Shown: positions 1-8,703 of the stretch, in pieces
Numbering within the stretch: position 1 is the first letter of the stretch
Layout of the letters: every line of letters starts with the position of its first letter
Source of the DNA: CAZYFH01 sp965197395
Lineage (GTDB): Bacteria; Acidobacteriota; Vicinamibacteria; Vicinamibacterales; UBA8438
DNA: 64,000 nt
Assembly (NCBI GenBank): GCA_965197395.1
Contig: OZ240205.1
Span: 1,426,001-1,490,000, forward strand
Reading direction: 5' to 3'
The notes under the pieces: generated by a model
The model's database searches: none
The model's input: the letters and a program-made list of their open reading frames with translations, nothing else
Told to the model about the DNA's origin: nothing
Program-made: the position numbers and the translations under genes

Positions 1-1095
1 GTCCAGCGTCTGATGCGCCACATGGGTGTGGCGGCGCTGTACCCGAAACGTCGCACCAGCGCGCCGGGTCGCGGCCATAAAGTCTGGTTCCTCTCAGGGA
101 TCGGTGCAGCTTTGGCCGGTTCCATGGCTAATAAGTCAAGCATTGTCATCGACTTACGTGGCTGGAGAACACCGTCTGTATCTGGAGAGGAACTGCAGGC
201 TCTCGGAAAGTCCGGCCCACGGTACACGGCGGAAATCGCGAGGGGCCTGCCAGTGCCAAGGGGCTGAACAGTCAGCGAGGGTTCGGCCCAGCGGTAAAAC
301 GTCGGCGAAAGTCCAGGCCGCGTTCCACGAGTGTTCATGGTTCGTCGCCCTGTAAATGCCAGCGCCTCAGCACCTTGAGGTGGGACCGGCTGCCGTCGAG
401 CAGGCCCCCCACCAAAAGCGGGGCCCGCGCAGGCGGCCGTCGACTGAGCGATAGACGACTTCACCGCTGATTCGCGGGCACGAACACATCCGCAGCCTCT
501 TTCCACGGCGTGGCTGACCTGCTGGGGGCTGAATCGTGCACACATTTGTGTGAGGAACCTAAAGTCTACCCCTACCTGCTCACGGGCGTCTCGGTCGAAC
601 GGGCGAACCAGGTCTGGGCGACGGACATCTGTTATCTGCCCATGGCCAAGGGGTTCATGTACCTGGTCGCGGTGATGGACTGGTTGTCTCGCCGGGTGCT
701 TCTCCTGGCGGGTATCGAACACCCTGGACCGCGAGTTCTGCGTCGAGGCGCTCGAGGAGGCGCTGGCTCGCTACGGGGCGCCGGAGATCTTCAACACCGA
801 CCAAGGCGCACAGTTCACCTCCGAGGCGTTCACCGACGTACTCAAGGCGCACGGGGTGGCGATCAGCATGGACGGCAAGGGGCGGTGGATCGACAATGTC
901 TTCATTGAGCGACTGTGGCGAAGCGTGAAATATGAGGACATCTACCTGAGAGCGTACGAGACGCCGGCAGCGCTTCGGGCCGGGCTTACCCGGTACTTCG
1001 ACTTCTACAACACCCGGCGCCGGCATACGGCACTGGACCGACGCACCCCGGATGCGGTGCACTTCGAGCAGGTCGCGGTGAACACGGCGGCCTGA
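1..1095 (+). pseudogene. IS3-family transposase OrfB, interrupted and frameshifted
   Basis: Bases 1-85 encode the end of the OrfB N-terminal region (RLMRHMGVAALYPKRRTS, then GHKV). The protein resumes at 566 with YPYLLTGVSVERANQVW, so the reading is exactly continuous once 86-559 and one copy of the 8-bp duplication are removed. The rve integrase core follows: WATDICYLPM carries the first catalytic Asp, FNTDQGAQFTSEAF the second, and FIERLWRSVKYE the Glu. Near 699-705 the frame shifts by one base, with the upstream frame running on into nonsense and the true continuation SWRVSNTLDREF starting about 703. The protein would end at 1095. No functional product is expected. Confidence is high for the family and for its broken state. 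Confidence 0.85.
86..559. mobile_element. 474-bp non-coding insertion (MITE-like) inside the IS3 transposase
   Basis: The insert begins GGTTCCTC (86-93) and ends GAGGAACC (552-559), a perfect 8-bp terminal inverted repeat. It is flanked by TAAAGTCT at 78-85 and at 560-567, an 8-bp target-site duplication. Deleting the insert and one copy restores the IS3 reading frame (GHK-VYPY). No open reading frame inside resembles a known protein. The interior contains small hairpins, for example CACACATTTGTGTG at 541-554. An 8-bp duplication is known from IS6, ISL3 and some other families, but I cannot assign the parent element. I considered a group II intron and rejected it because of the duplication and inverted ends. 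Confidence 0.75.
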
Positions 1096-1239
1096 AACCC
1101 GGTGGAGATTTCACTTGGGACACTGTCCACGATCCGGGGTCCACTTCTGTACGCTCGCCGTCGCGTCGGACGGACGGTGATGGAACGTCCTGGACTGCCA
1201 GCCGGACTGCCAGGGCCGCCGTGAGGTCATCGAACCTCG

Positions 1240-1288
1240 GTGGACACCCAAATCCGGCCATTAGTGGACAGTTGAAAACCGGCCATTT
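1240..1288 (+). repeat. IS21 left-end transposase-binding repeats
   Basis: Two near-direct copies of GTGGACA followed by an A-rich spacer and CCGGCCATT lie at 1240-1262 and 1264-1287. A third partial copy (AAATCCGGCCATTT) lies inside istA at about 1519-1532, followed by an inverted GTGTCCAC. Such multiple end repeats are typical of IS21-family termini. Confidence 0.65.
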
Positions 1289-1343
1289 CCGATAGCGGCC
1301 TGAGACGTTGACACCGGTCGGGAACTGCACGTTCCTGCCCGGC

Positions 1344-2933
1344 ATGAGCAACGTCTTGTCTGAAGACAAACGACAACAGGTCCTGGCGCTGGGACGCCTC
1401 GGTTGGTCGCTGCGGCGGATCGAAGGGGCGACCGGGGTCCGGCGTGAGACGGCCAGCGGTTACCTGAAGGCGGCCGGCCTGGTGGTGCGCGGCCGTGGCC
1501 GGCCGTCCGCTCGTCCGGCAAATCCGGCCATTTCGCCGGACGTGTCCACCGACCCTTCGCCGGCATCCTCGACCGACACGGCCACAACCGACGCCGGCCC
1601 CGTGTCCGGGAACCACCCCAGTCGAGCGCCGCGAGAGAGCGCCTGCGAGCCCTATCGCGAGCTGATCGTCGAGGCGGTTGGCCGGGGGCGCAACGCCATG
1701 GCCATCTGGCAGGACCTGGTCGATGACCACGGCTTTCCGGCGGGCTATGCGAGTGTACGGCGCTTCGTCTCCACCCTCCGGCAGCAGCCCGCCGTAGAGG
1801 CCCGGGTGGTCATCGCCACCGCCCCGGGGGAGGAAGCACAAGTCGACTACGGCGATGGACCGATGGTCCGTGACCGCGCCTCCGGCAAGTACCGGCGGAC
1901 GCGGCTCTTCGTCCTGACGCTGGGCTACTCGCGCAAGGCCGTCCGGCTGCTGGTCCGCCAGTCGAGCACGCAGGTCTGGGCCGAGTTGCACGAGCGGGCG
2001 TTCCGGCGGCTGGGCGGCAGTGTCCGCGTCGTCGTCCTCGACAACCTCAAGGAAGGCGTCCTCACTCCGGACATCTACGACCCCACGCTCAATCCGCTCT
2101 ACCGCGACGTGCTGGCCCACTACGGGGCCGTGGCCCTGCCGTGCCGCGTCGGCGACCCCGACCGCAAGGGTAAGGTCGAAGCCGGCGTCGGCCACGCGAA
2201 GAAGACGCCGCTGCGCGGCCTCCGCTTCGAGCGCCTCGACGACGCCCAGGCGTATCTGGACCGCTGGGAGCGGCGCTGGGCCGATACGCGCATCCATGGC
2301 ACGACCAAGCGCCAGGTCGCCGCCATGTTTGCCGAGGAACGTCCGGCGCTTGGCCCGTTGCCGCTCGAACCGTTTCGCTACTACCAGTACGGCCATCGCA
2401 CCGTGCATCTCGACGGCTGCGTCGAGGTCGCCGCGGCCTACTACAGCGCGCCGCCCGGCTGGATCGGCCGCCGCATCCACGTGCAGTGGAACGCGGCCCA
2501 CGTCCGGCTACTCGACCCCCAAACCGGTCAGCTCCTCCGCGAGCACCTGCGCGCGCCACGAGGCTGGCATCGCATTGCCGATCAGGACCGGCCCGCCCGC
2601 ACCCCGGCCAAGACCCTCGCCCTGCTCGCCGCCGCCAAGCGGGCCGGTCCGGGCATCGCTACGATCTGTGACCACATCCACCGCCACGACGGCGCCGCCG
2701 GCGTCCGCCGCATTCTCGGCGTCCTCGCCCTCGCCAGGAAGCACGGTCCCGCCGTCGCCGAAGAGGCCGCCACCGCCGCGCTTGAACTCGGCGTGCCCAC
2801 CTATCGCTTCTTGCGACGCTACCTCGATCGCCGGCCAGCACCGCCCCTCTCGCTGCGCCAGGTCGACCCGCTCATCCGGCAACTGACCCTCTACCGCGAT
2901 CTCATCGACCGCAGAACAGGAGACCCGTCATGA
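1344..2933 (+). CDS. istA: IS21-family transposase IstA
   Basis: A 529-residue DDE transposase. The N-terminal helix-turn-helix lies at about residues 10-45 (LGWSLRRIEGATGVRRETAS) after the start MSNVLSEDKRQQ. The catalytic core shows the three acidic positions in QVDYGDGP, VVLDNLKEG and KGKVEAGVGHAK. I chose the ATG at 1344, 36 bases inside a longer frame that opens with TTG, because family members start close to the helix-turn-helix. The stop overlaps the istB start as ATGA, the usual translational coupling of this pair. The coding sequence looks intact, but mobility is doubtful because the right end of the element is missing. Confidence 0.9.
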   Translation: MSNVLSEDKRQQVLALGRLGWSLRRIEGATGVRRETASGYLKAAGLVVRGRGRPSARPANPAISPDVSTDPSPASSTDTATTDAGPVSGNHPSRAPRESACEPYRELIVEAVGRGRNAMAIWQDLVDDHGFPAGYASVRRFVSTLRQQPAVEARVVIATAPGEEAQVDYGDGPMVRDRASGKYRRTRLFVLTLGYSRKAVRLLVRQSSTQVWAELHERAFRRLGGSVRVVVLDNLKEGVLTPDIYDPTLNPLYRDVLAHYGAVALPCRVGDPDRKGKVEAGVGHAKKTPLRGLRFERLDDAQAYLDRWERRWADTRIHGTTKRQVAAMFAEERPALGPLPLEPFRYYQYGHRTVHLDGCVEVAAAYYSAPPGWIGRRIHVQWNAAHVRLLDPQTGQLLREHLRAPRGWHRIADQDRPARTPAKTLALLAAAKRAGPGIATICDHIHRHDGAAGVRRILGVLALARKHGPAVAEEAATAALELGVPTYRFLRRYLDRRPAPPLSLRQVDPLIRQLTLYRDLIDRRTGDPS

Positions 2934-3787
2934 ATCTCGTCGAACTCGATCAGGCCCTCCGCAAGCTACGCCTCTCCGGCATGGCCGACGTCCTCGATAC
3001 GCGCCTGCACCAAGCCCAGACCGAGCAGATGGCCCCGATCGACCTCGTCGCAACGCTCGTCAGCGACGAACTCCAGCGGCGCCAGGACCGGCTGCTCGTC
3101 CGGCGCCACAAGCAGGCGCGCTTCCGTGACCCCGACCGCGCGCTCGACGGCTTCGATTTCGCCTTCAACAAGAAGATCAACCGCGCGCTTGTCTTCGAGC
3201 TCGCCACCGCGCGCTTCGTCGCCCAGCGCGAGGACGCGCTCCTGCTCGGCCCGCCCGGAACCGGCAAGAGCCACCTCGCCCAGGCCATCGGCCGGGCCGC
3301 GATCCAGCAGGGCTACCGCGTCATCTACCGCGAAGCGCACACCTTGCTCGAAGAACTCGCCGAGGCCACGCTCGCCGACACCCGCAAGGACTATCTGACC
3401 GAACTGACCCGCGTGCCCCTGCTCATCATTGACGACCTCGGCATGCGTAAGCTGCCGCACACCGCCGCCGAGGACCTGCTCGAGCTGATTATGCGCCGCT
3501 ACGAGCGGGCCTCCACCGTGCTCACTTCGAATCGACCGGTCGAGGACTGGGGAAAACTGCTCGGCGACACCGCCGCTGTCACGGCGCTACTCGACCGGCT
3601 GCTGCATCACGCCACGGCAAGGGACGGCCCTTTGGCGCCAAGAAACGCGACCAAATGGGCGGGGTTGAGAGGCACGCCGGTCCCGAAGGCCCTTAAGGGG
3701 CCAGACGGTGACGACGCGTCGTCGGATGCGACCAAAACGGCGAGAAAACGGGACGCAATGGTGACATTGGTGGGCGAGGGTAACTGA
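2930..3787 (+). CDS. istB: IS21-family helper ATPase IstB with replaced C-terminus
   Basis: IstB is the DnaC-like AAA+ ATPase that assists IstA in target selection. Walker A is GPPGTGKS (about residue 108) and Walker B is PLLIIDDLG (about 165); the sensor-like segment STVLTSNRPVEDWGKLL follows. After LLDRLLHHA (about residue 228) family members continue with a short VLKCGPRSWR-like tail, but here 57 residues of unrelated Gly, Thr and Lys rich sequence follow to the stop at 3787. I infer that the true 3' end was lost by recombination near 3612 and the frame runs into adjacent DNA. The ATPase core is complete, but function without the tail is uncertain. Confidence 0.85.
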   Translation: MNLVELDQALRKLRLSGMADVLDTRLHQAQTEQMAPIDLVATLVSDELQRRQDRLLVRRHKQARFRDPDRALDGFDFAFNKKINRALVFELATARFVAQREDALLLGPPGTGKSHLAQAIGRAAIQQGYRVIYREAHTLLEELAEATLADTRKDYLTELTRVPLLIIDDLGMRKLPHTAAEDLLELIMRRYERASTVLTSNRPVEDWGKLLGDTAAVTALLDRLLHHATARDGPLAPRNATKWAGLRGTPVPKALKGPDGDDASSDATKTARKRDAMVTLVGEGN

Positions 3788-3797
3788 CGGGGACGAC

Positions 3798-4013
3798 GTG
3801 GGGACAGACTCGACCACTCTCCCGCTGCTGCTCACCGCCAACGAGACGGCGGACCTGCTGCGGACTTCACGTCCGGCGGTCTACGCGATGGCCGAACGCG
3901 GGCAGTTGCCCGGTGTGATCCGCATCGGCCGCCGCCTGCTCTTCCGCCGTGACGCGCTGGTAGACTGGCTCGGCCAGAAGTCCGCGCTCTCGCCGAAGGA
4001 GTCGAGGCGATGA
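3798..4013 (+). CDS. excisionase-like helix-turn-helix protein
   Basis: A 71-residue protein opening with GTG. The segment LLTANETADLLRTSRPAVYAMAERGQLPGVIRIGRRLLF is the winged helix-turn-helix of the MerR-like excisionase family (HTH_17), and RRDALVDWL is its usual end. It overlaps the downstream integrase start by 4 bp (ATGA), so the two form an xis-int unit. The likely role is directionality of integrase-mediated excision or regulation of the integrase. Small size and position support the call; the specific partner role is inferred. Confidence 0.75.
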   Translation: MGTDSTTLPLLLTANETADLLRTSRPAVYAMAERGQLPGVIRIGRRLLFRRDALVDWLGQKSALSPKESRR

Positions 4014-5148
4014 GCGTAACGGTCAGACCGTATCGGCGGGGAGGCTGGGAAGTGGACGTGCGGGTGGTACTCCCGGACGGCAGACGACAGCGGGATCGGC
4101 GGCGCGCGCCGGTCACCTCGCGGTCGGCCGCGCTCCGATGGGGCCAAGCCCGCGAGCGTGAACTTCTCATCCACCGGCCAGCAGACCCCAAACCACGAAA
4201 GGAGGTGCCGACCTTACAAGCGTTCGCCCCGAGGTACCTGGATAGCCACGCACGGGCGAACCGACAGAAGCCCAGCACGATCATCACGAAGGAGATCCTG
4301 CTCCGGGTCCACCTCATGCCGCCGCTGGGCGCCAAGAAGCTCGATGGCATCACCAGCGAGGATGTGCAGCGGTTGAAGACTGCGCTGAGCAAGAAGGCGC
4401 CGAAACCGTCAACAACGTCCTCACAGTGCTCAGCGGTCTGCTCAAGACGGCTGTCGAGTGGAAGGTGATCGAACGGGTCCCGTGCACCATCCGGCTACTC
4501 AAAGTCCCGAAGCCATCGGCGGCGTTCCATGACTTCGAGACCTACGAGCAGCTGGTGGAGGCCGCAGGCACCACGGGTCCTAACGCTGAGCTCATCGTCT
4601 TGCTCGGCGGTGAGGCGGGCCTACGGTGCGGGGAGATGATCGCGCTCGAGTGGGCCGACATCGACCTGGGCAAGCGCCAGGCGTGCATCCAACGATCGAA
4701 CTGGGACGGGCACATCACCGCGCCAAAAGGGGGGCGGCTACGGTACATCCCCCTGACCAAGCGGCTCACACAGGCGTTACGGGAGCATCGGCATCTGCGG
4801 AGTTCGCTGGTGATCTGTAACGAACGCGGCGCGGTGCTGACGCGCAAAGTCGTACGCGGGTGTGTCGTGCGAGCGGCCCGACGCGGGCACGTTCAGAACG
4901 ACGGCGTGCACGTCTTACGTCACACGTTCTGCTCGCACCTGGCGATGCGAGGTGCTCCGGCCCGTGCCATCCAGGAACTCGCGGGCCACGCCAACCTCTC
5001 CACGACGCAACGCTACATGCACCTGAGTCCAGCGGCGATCACGGACGCGATCCGGCTCCTCGATCAGCCGTCACGCGATCTCAGGCGTGGAGACATTGTG
5101 GAGACGGCCGATCGCGGATCGGTAAGTGCTGTGAAGACAACGAGTTAG
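4010..5148 (+). pseudogene. tyrosine recombinase (phage-type integrase), frameshifted
   Basis: The N-terminal part (4010-4405) has an AP2-like arm-binding segment and a SAM-like core-binding domain (LQAFAPRYLDSHARANRQKPSTI). The catalytic part is in the next frame from about 4402 (VNNVLTVLSGLLKTAVEW) to 5148, with the conserved Arg in GGEAGLRCGEM, HVLRHTF and the nucleophile region GHANLSTTQRYMHLS. A single missing base near 4402-4408 separates the halves. The gene stops one base before the 3' end of tRNA-Ser, the normal place for an integrase beside its attachment site. Either the gene is inactive or this is a sequencing error. Confidence 0.85.
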
Positions 5149-5238
5149 TGGCGGAGGGACTGGGATTCGAACCCAGGAGCGACTTTCGCCGCTAACGGTT
5201 TTCAAGACCGCCGCCTTCGACCGCTCGGCCATCCCTCC
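5149..5238 (-). tRNA. tRNA-Ser(UGA)
   Basis: Read on the minus strand, the acceptor arms GGAGGGA and TCCCTCC pair over 7 bp, with encoded GCCA at the 3' end (5149-5152). The D-loop (GCCGAGCGGTCGAAGGC), the anticodon stem-loop with CTTGAAAA (anticodon TGA), a long serine-type variable arm (TTAGCGGCGAAAGTCGCT) and the T-arm GGGTTCGAATCCC are all present. It lies upstream of serS on the same strand but separated by one gene. Its 3' half borders the integrase remnant, so it probably serves as the attachment site of the island to the left. Confidence 0.95.
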
Positions 5239-5251
5239 ATCGTGCAGACAC

Positions 5252-6460
5252 TCAGGGCGACGCGTTCTCGTACCACTTCAGATTCGCCGTTCCGCCCCCG
5301 ATGCAGACGAGGTCAAGACGCGCGTCGGCATTGAGGTCCTCGACCGTGCACCCCGACGTCGCCATATCGCCATCGTCGAGCACCTGGCGTACCCAACGGG
5401 TTCCCTCGGGGTCGGTCGCCGCGTAGAGATACAGACTGCGCGCGCCCCCTCGGTCACCAGTCACGATTTCGTCACGGCCGTCGCCATTGAAGTCCGCGGT
5501 GACGATCGTGTGTCCGCCGTCGATGGTGTCGATCACCTGGCGCGTCCACGACTCGCCGTCCTCTCGGTACACGACGACCTGGTCGCCATGCCACGGTTCG
5601 ATGGTCGTGACGAAAGCCAGACGCCCAAGTTGTCCGATCTCGACCTCACTCGAACCGCTCTCGGGCCATGCGGCGGGATCGCCGTTGGCGATGAGACTTC
5701 GGCGCCACTGGCCGTCGATGAACCGATGGATATGGACGCCCGCAAAACTGGCGCTGAAGATGGCGTCACGATCGGCGTCCTGCCACGGTTTTACCAGCAG
5801 TCCGTGCACCACCCCCTGCCCGGACTCTGTCACGACGCGCCGCGACCAGTCCTCGGGTCGATACCAGAAGATGGGCACGGCGTCTCGATACTCTGGCGCC
5901 AACGCCGCCGCTCCGACCAATGGTGCGTTCACCAACACCTTGCGACCCGTGCCGTCTATATCGGCCCACCGCACCCGGTGCACGGTCGGTGTGCGGTCAA
6001 TCTCACGTACGCGCCAGGGGCGCGTCGGGTCGCCTCGATGGGTCAGCAGGGAGAGGACGCCCAGACTGGTTTCGTGCGATGTCCCGAATTCATGGGCGAC
6101 GACCAGTTCGGGGATCCCATCATCATCGAGATCTTCGGCTGCGAGGTTGATGGCTCGGTTCAGACCGGTGGTGAGAACGTGTTTCTGCCAGCCAGGGTTC
6201 TCGAACCAGGCCAATTCGTCGAGGCTGACCGAGAGACCGATGACGTCCGGCCGCGCGTCGCGGTTCAGATCGACCACCACCGGCTGATAGCCGCCCGTCA
6301 ACCCCGTGGCAATCGTGTGCGCCACGAATCGATACCCGCCGAGGCTCGCGTCCTGCAATGAGCCGACCGACACCGCCGGCCTCGATCCAGGCGCGAAGAA
6401 GGACACCAGTACGGCGGCACTGGCAACCGCCGTGGCGTTGACACGACCGCGTGCAGTCAT
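5252..6460 (-). CDS. secreted FG-GAP/VCBS repeat protein
   Basis: A 402-residue protein with an N-terminal signal peptide (AVASAAVLVSFFAPGSRPA) and several FG-GAP/VCBS calcium-binding-like repeats, recognisable as VVDLNRDARPDVIGL, AEDLDDDGIPELVVA, TADFNGDGRDEIVTGD and EDLNADARLDLVCIG. Each repeat is one blade of a predicted beta-propeller, and W(F/Y)EN motifs recur (AWFENPGW, KWYENASP). A GGAGGA ribosome site lies just before the ATG. The gene starts 15 bp after serS on the same strand and may be co-transcribed with it. Such proteins are common in Planctomycetes and Acidobacteria; the ligand or substrate is unknown. Confidence 0.8.
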   Translation of the reverse strand: MTARGRVNATAVASAAVLVSFFAPGSRPAVSVGSLQDASLGGYRFVAHTIATGLTGGYQPVVVDLNRDARPDVIGLSVSLDELAWFENPGWQKHVLTTGLNRAINLAAEDLDDDGIPELVVAHEFGTSHETSLGVLSLLTHRGDPTRPWRVREIDRTPTVHRVRWADIDGTGRKVLVNAPLVGAAALAPEYRDAVPIFWYRPEDWSRRVVTESGQGVVHGLLVKPWQDADRDAIFSASFAGVHIHRFIDGQWRRSLIANGDPAAWPESGSSEVEIGQLGRLAFVTTIEPWHGDQVVVYREDGESWTRQVIDTIDGGHTIVTADFNGDGRDEIVTGDRGGARSLYLYAATDPEGTRWVRQVLDDGDMATSGCTVEDLNADARLDLVCIGGGTANLKWYENASP

Positions 6461-6475
6461 CTTGGTCCTCCCCGC

Positions 6476-7765
6476 CTACGCGGGCGGCTCGATCACCTCG
6501 AGGCCGCGCATATAGGGCCGGAGGACCTCCGGAATCACGACCGACCCATCGCGCTGCTGGTAGTTCTCGAGGATCGCAATCAGTGCGCGTCCGACCGCGA
6601 CGCCCGACCCGTTGAGCGTGTGCACCAGCTCCGGCTTGCCCTTCCCTGCTCGGCGGAATCGGATGTTCGCACGCCGTGCCTGAAATGCCTCCGTGTTGCT
6701 ACACGACGAGATCTCCCGATACGCGCGCTGCCCGGGGAGCCAGACCTCAAGGTCGTAGGTCTTTGCCGCCGCAAACCCCATGTCGCCGGTGCAGAGCGTC
6801 ACGGTGCGATAGGGGAGGCCGAGTTGCCTGAGCACCGTTTCGGCGTGGCCGGTGAGCTCCTCGAGCACCTCGTACGACTGCTCTGGCGTGGCAAACGCGA
6901 CCAGCTCGACCTTGTCGAACTGATGCTGGCGGATCAATCCCCGCACGTCCTTGCCGTATGACCCGGCCTCGCTCCGGAAGCACGGCGTATACGCCGCATA
7001 CCGCGCCGGGAGCGCGCGCCCGTCGAGCACTTCGTCGCGATGCAGGTTGCAGAGGGGGACCTCGGCTGTCGGGATCAGATAGAGGTCCCAATCGCCCGCC
7101 ACCTTGAACAAGTCGGTTTCGAACTTCGGCAGGTTGCCGGTGCTGGTCAGTGCGGCGGCGCTGGCGAGAAACGGCGGCTCGACCTCGGTGTAGCCATGCT
7201 CGCCGGCGTGCAGATCGAGCATGAAGTCGATCAGCGCCCGGCTCAGCCGCGCACCGGCGCCGAGGAGCACGGCGAAGCGAGCGCCCGCGATCTTGCTCGC
7301 GCGTTCGAAGTCGAGAATACCGAGCGCCGGGCCGAGGTCCCAGTGCGACTGCGGCTCGAAGTCGAACGCCGGCGGCTCCCCGTAGCGGCGGACCTCCGTG
7401 TTGTCGCGCGCGGACCCACCGATGGGCACGCTCTCGTGCGGCAGGTTGGGCAGCGTCAGCGACATCGTGTCCCGCTCGGCTTCGATGACCGCGAGCTTGG
7501 CCTCCTGCTCTTTGATCAGCGTGCCGTGCGTGTGCCCCGTCGCGATCAGATCGTCCGCCGGTTGACCGGCCTTCTTGGCTTTTGCAATCTGCTCCCCGAC
7601 GACCTTGCGCTCCCGGCGCGTCTGTTCGAGCACAGGGAGAATCGTGCGCCGCGCGCGGTCGAGGCGGGCGAGCGTGTCGAGCTCGCCGTCAAGATCGGCG
7701 CCGCGGGTCTGGAGGCGTGTGCGGACCTCATCGAGCCGTTCACGGAGCAACGCGGGATCAAGCAT
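6476..7765 (-). CDS. serS: seryl-tRNA synthetase
   Basis: A class II aminoacyl-tRNA synthetase of 429 residues that charges tRNA-Ser in the cytoplasm. The N-terminal coiled-coil arm (about residues 30-100, rich in Lys, Glu and Arg) binds the long variable arm of tRNA-Ser. The motif 2 region shows CFRSEAGSYGKD (about 265), then the serine-binding SSCSNTEAFQARR and motif 3 NGSGVAVGRALIAILEN near the end. Length and domain order match bacterial SerRS. The ATG lies only 8 bp from the divergent galU start, so the two promoters must overlap each other or the coding regions. Confidence 0.97.
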   Translation of the reverse strand: MLDPALLRERLDEVRTRLQTRGADLDGELDTLARLDRARRTILPVLEQTRRERKVVGEQIAKAKKAGQPADDLIATGHTHGTLIKEQEAKLAVIEAERDTMSLTLPNLPHESVPIGGSARDNTEVRRYGEPPAFDFEPQSHWDLGPALGILDFERASKIAGARFAVLLGAGARLSRALIDFMLDLHAGEHGYTEVEPPFLASAAALTSTGNLPKFETDLFKVAGDWDLYLIPTAEVPLCNLHRDEVLDGRALPARYAAYTPCFRSEAGSYGKDVRGLIRQHQFDKVELVAFATPEQSYEVLEELTGHAETVLRQLGLPYRTVTLCTGDMGFAAAKTYDLEVWLPGQRAYREISSCSNTEAFQARRANIRFRRAGKGKPELVHTLNGSGVAVGRALIAILENYQQRDGSVVIPEVLRPYMRGLEVIEPPA

Positions 7766-7773
7766 CAGTGATC

Positions 7774-8685
7774 ATGAATGATACGATCGCTGACCGCATG
7801 CCGACGACCGCATCCGTTCGCACCGTCGTCATCCCGGCCGCTGGACTCGGGACGCGCATGCTCCCAGCGACCAAGGCCATCCCCAAGGAGCTCCTGACGC
7901 TCGTCGACCGACCGATCGTGCAGTACGGGGTCGAGGAAGCAGTGCGGTCCGGCGTCCGTCAGGTCGTGCTGGTCACCAATCCGGGCAACCTGATGACGGC
8001 GTCTCACTTCGCGCCGGTCCCGGCGCTCGAAGACGCCCTGGCCGAACGCGGGAAGACCGAGCTGCTCGCGGTGGTGCGCGCGCTGACGGCGATGGCGGAC
8101 GTGACGACGGTCCACCAGCCGGCGGCGCTCGGGCTCGGTCACGCGGTGCTGTGCAGCCGATCCGCCGTGGGTGACGCCCCCTTCGCCGTGTTGCTCCCCG
8201 ACGACGTCATCGACGCCAACCCCCCGGCGCTCCGCCAGATGCTCGACGTCTTCCACGACGTCGGCGGCCCGGTCGTGCTCGTCGAACATATCCCGCACGC
8301 CGCGGTCGATCGCTACGGCATCATCGATGCCCAGCCGGTCCGTCCCGGCGTGCATCGTATCGTCGACCTGGTCGAGAAACCCAAACCCGACGCGGCGCCG
8401 TCGGACCTGGCCATCGTCGGCCGCTACATCCTGACGCCGGATGCCTTCCCCGCCCTCGACGCGACCGGCGCGGGCTCAGGTGGCGAGATCCAACTCACCG
8501 ACGCCCTTCGGCGCCTGCTCAAGGACCGTCCCATCCATGCCGTGGAGATCGACGGCATTCGCCACGACGCCGGGACGAAGACCGGGTATCTCGAAGCGAC
8601 GCTCCACTTCGCCAGCAAGCGGCCCGACCTCGCGGCCACGATCGATGCGGTCCTGGAATCGCGCCGGGCCGAGCTGAAGCGCTGA
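7774..8685 (+). CDS. galU: UTP--glucose-1-phosphate uridylyltransferase
   Basis: GalU makes UDP-glucose from UTP and glucose 1-phosphate for envelope polysaccharides. The nucleotide-binding signature AAGLGTRMLPATKAIPKE appears near the N-terminus, followed by GLGHAV, the metal-binding LLPDDV and DRYGII; GGEIQLTDAL is the usual C-terminal family motif. About 300 residues is the normal length. The ATG at 7774 is the first in-frame start after serS; an ATG at 7798 (MPTTASV) is also possible and leaves more room for a promoter. Neither has a clear ribosome site. Confidence 0.95.
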   Translation: MNDTIADRMPTTASVRTVVIPAAGLGTRMLPATKAIPKELLTLVDRPIVQYGVEEAVRSGVRQVVLVTNPGNLMTASHFAPVPALEDALAERGKTELLAVVRALTAMADVTTVHQPAALGLGHAVLCSRSAVGDAPFAVLLPDDVIDANPPALRQMLDVFHDVGGPVVLVEHIPHAAVDRYGIIDAQPVRPGVHRIVDLVEKPKPDAAPSDLAIVGRYILTPDAFPALDATGAGSGGEIQLTDALRRLLKDRPIHAVEIDGIRHDAGTKTGYLEATLHFASKRPDLAATIDAVLESRRAELKR

Positions 8686-8703
8686 CGCGCCCGTGAGGTT
8701 CGG

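Larger units (their letters stand above)
1..1150 (+). mobile_element. IS3-family insertion sequence remnant (right part)
   Basis: The region codes for the C-terminal two thirds of an IS3-type OrfB transposase and ends in non-coding sequence that probably holds the right terminal repeat near 1110-1150, where GTCCAC motifs recur. The left part lies outside the window. The element is doubly dead: a 474-bp element sits inside the transposase at 86-559 and there is a frameshift near 700. The exact right boundary is a guess, because no second end is visible for comparison. Confidence 0.7.
1240..3615 (+). mobile_element. IS21-family element, right end lost
   Basis: The left end carries the multiple-repeat structure of IS21-type elements at 1240-1288, followed by istA and istB with a 4-bp overlap. 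The istB reading frame is family-like up to about 3612 (LLDRLLHHA) and then becomes unrelated sequence. No inverted copy of the left-end repeats is visible between 3615 and 3800. The element therefore appears truncated on its right by whatever joined it to the excisionase-integrase module. Confidence 0.7.

Noticed and set aside
86..559. Group II intron or intron fragment within the IS3 transposase
   Set aside because: The 8-bp target duplication and perfect terminal inverted repeats point to a DNA transposon-like insertion; no GTGYG 5' end or domain V was recognised.
5252..6460. Cargo gene of the island next to tRNA-Ser
   Set aside because: It lies on the far side of the tRNA from the integrase and follows serS with 15 bp spacing, so it is more likely part of the host backbone.
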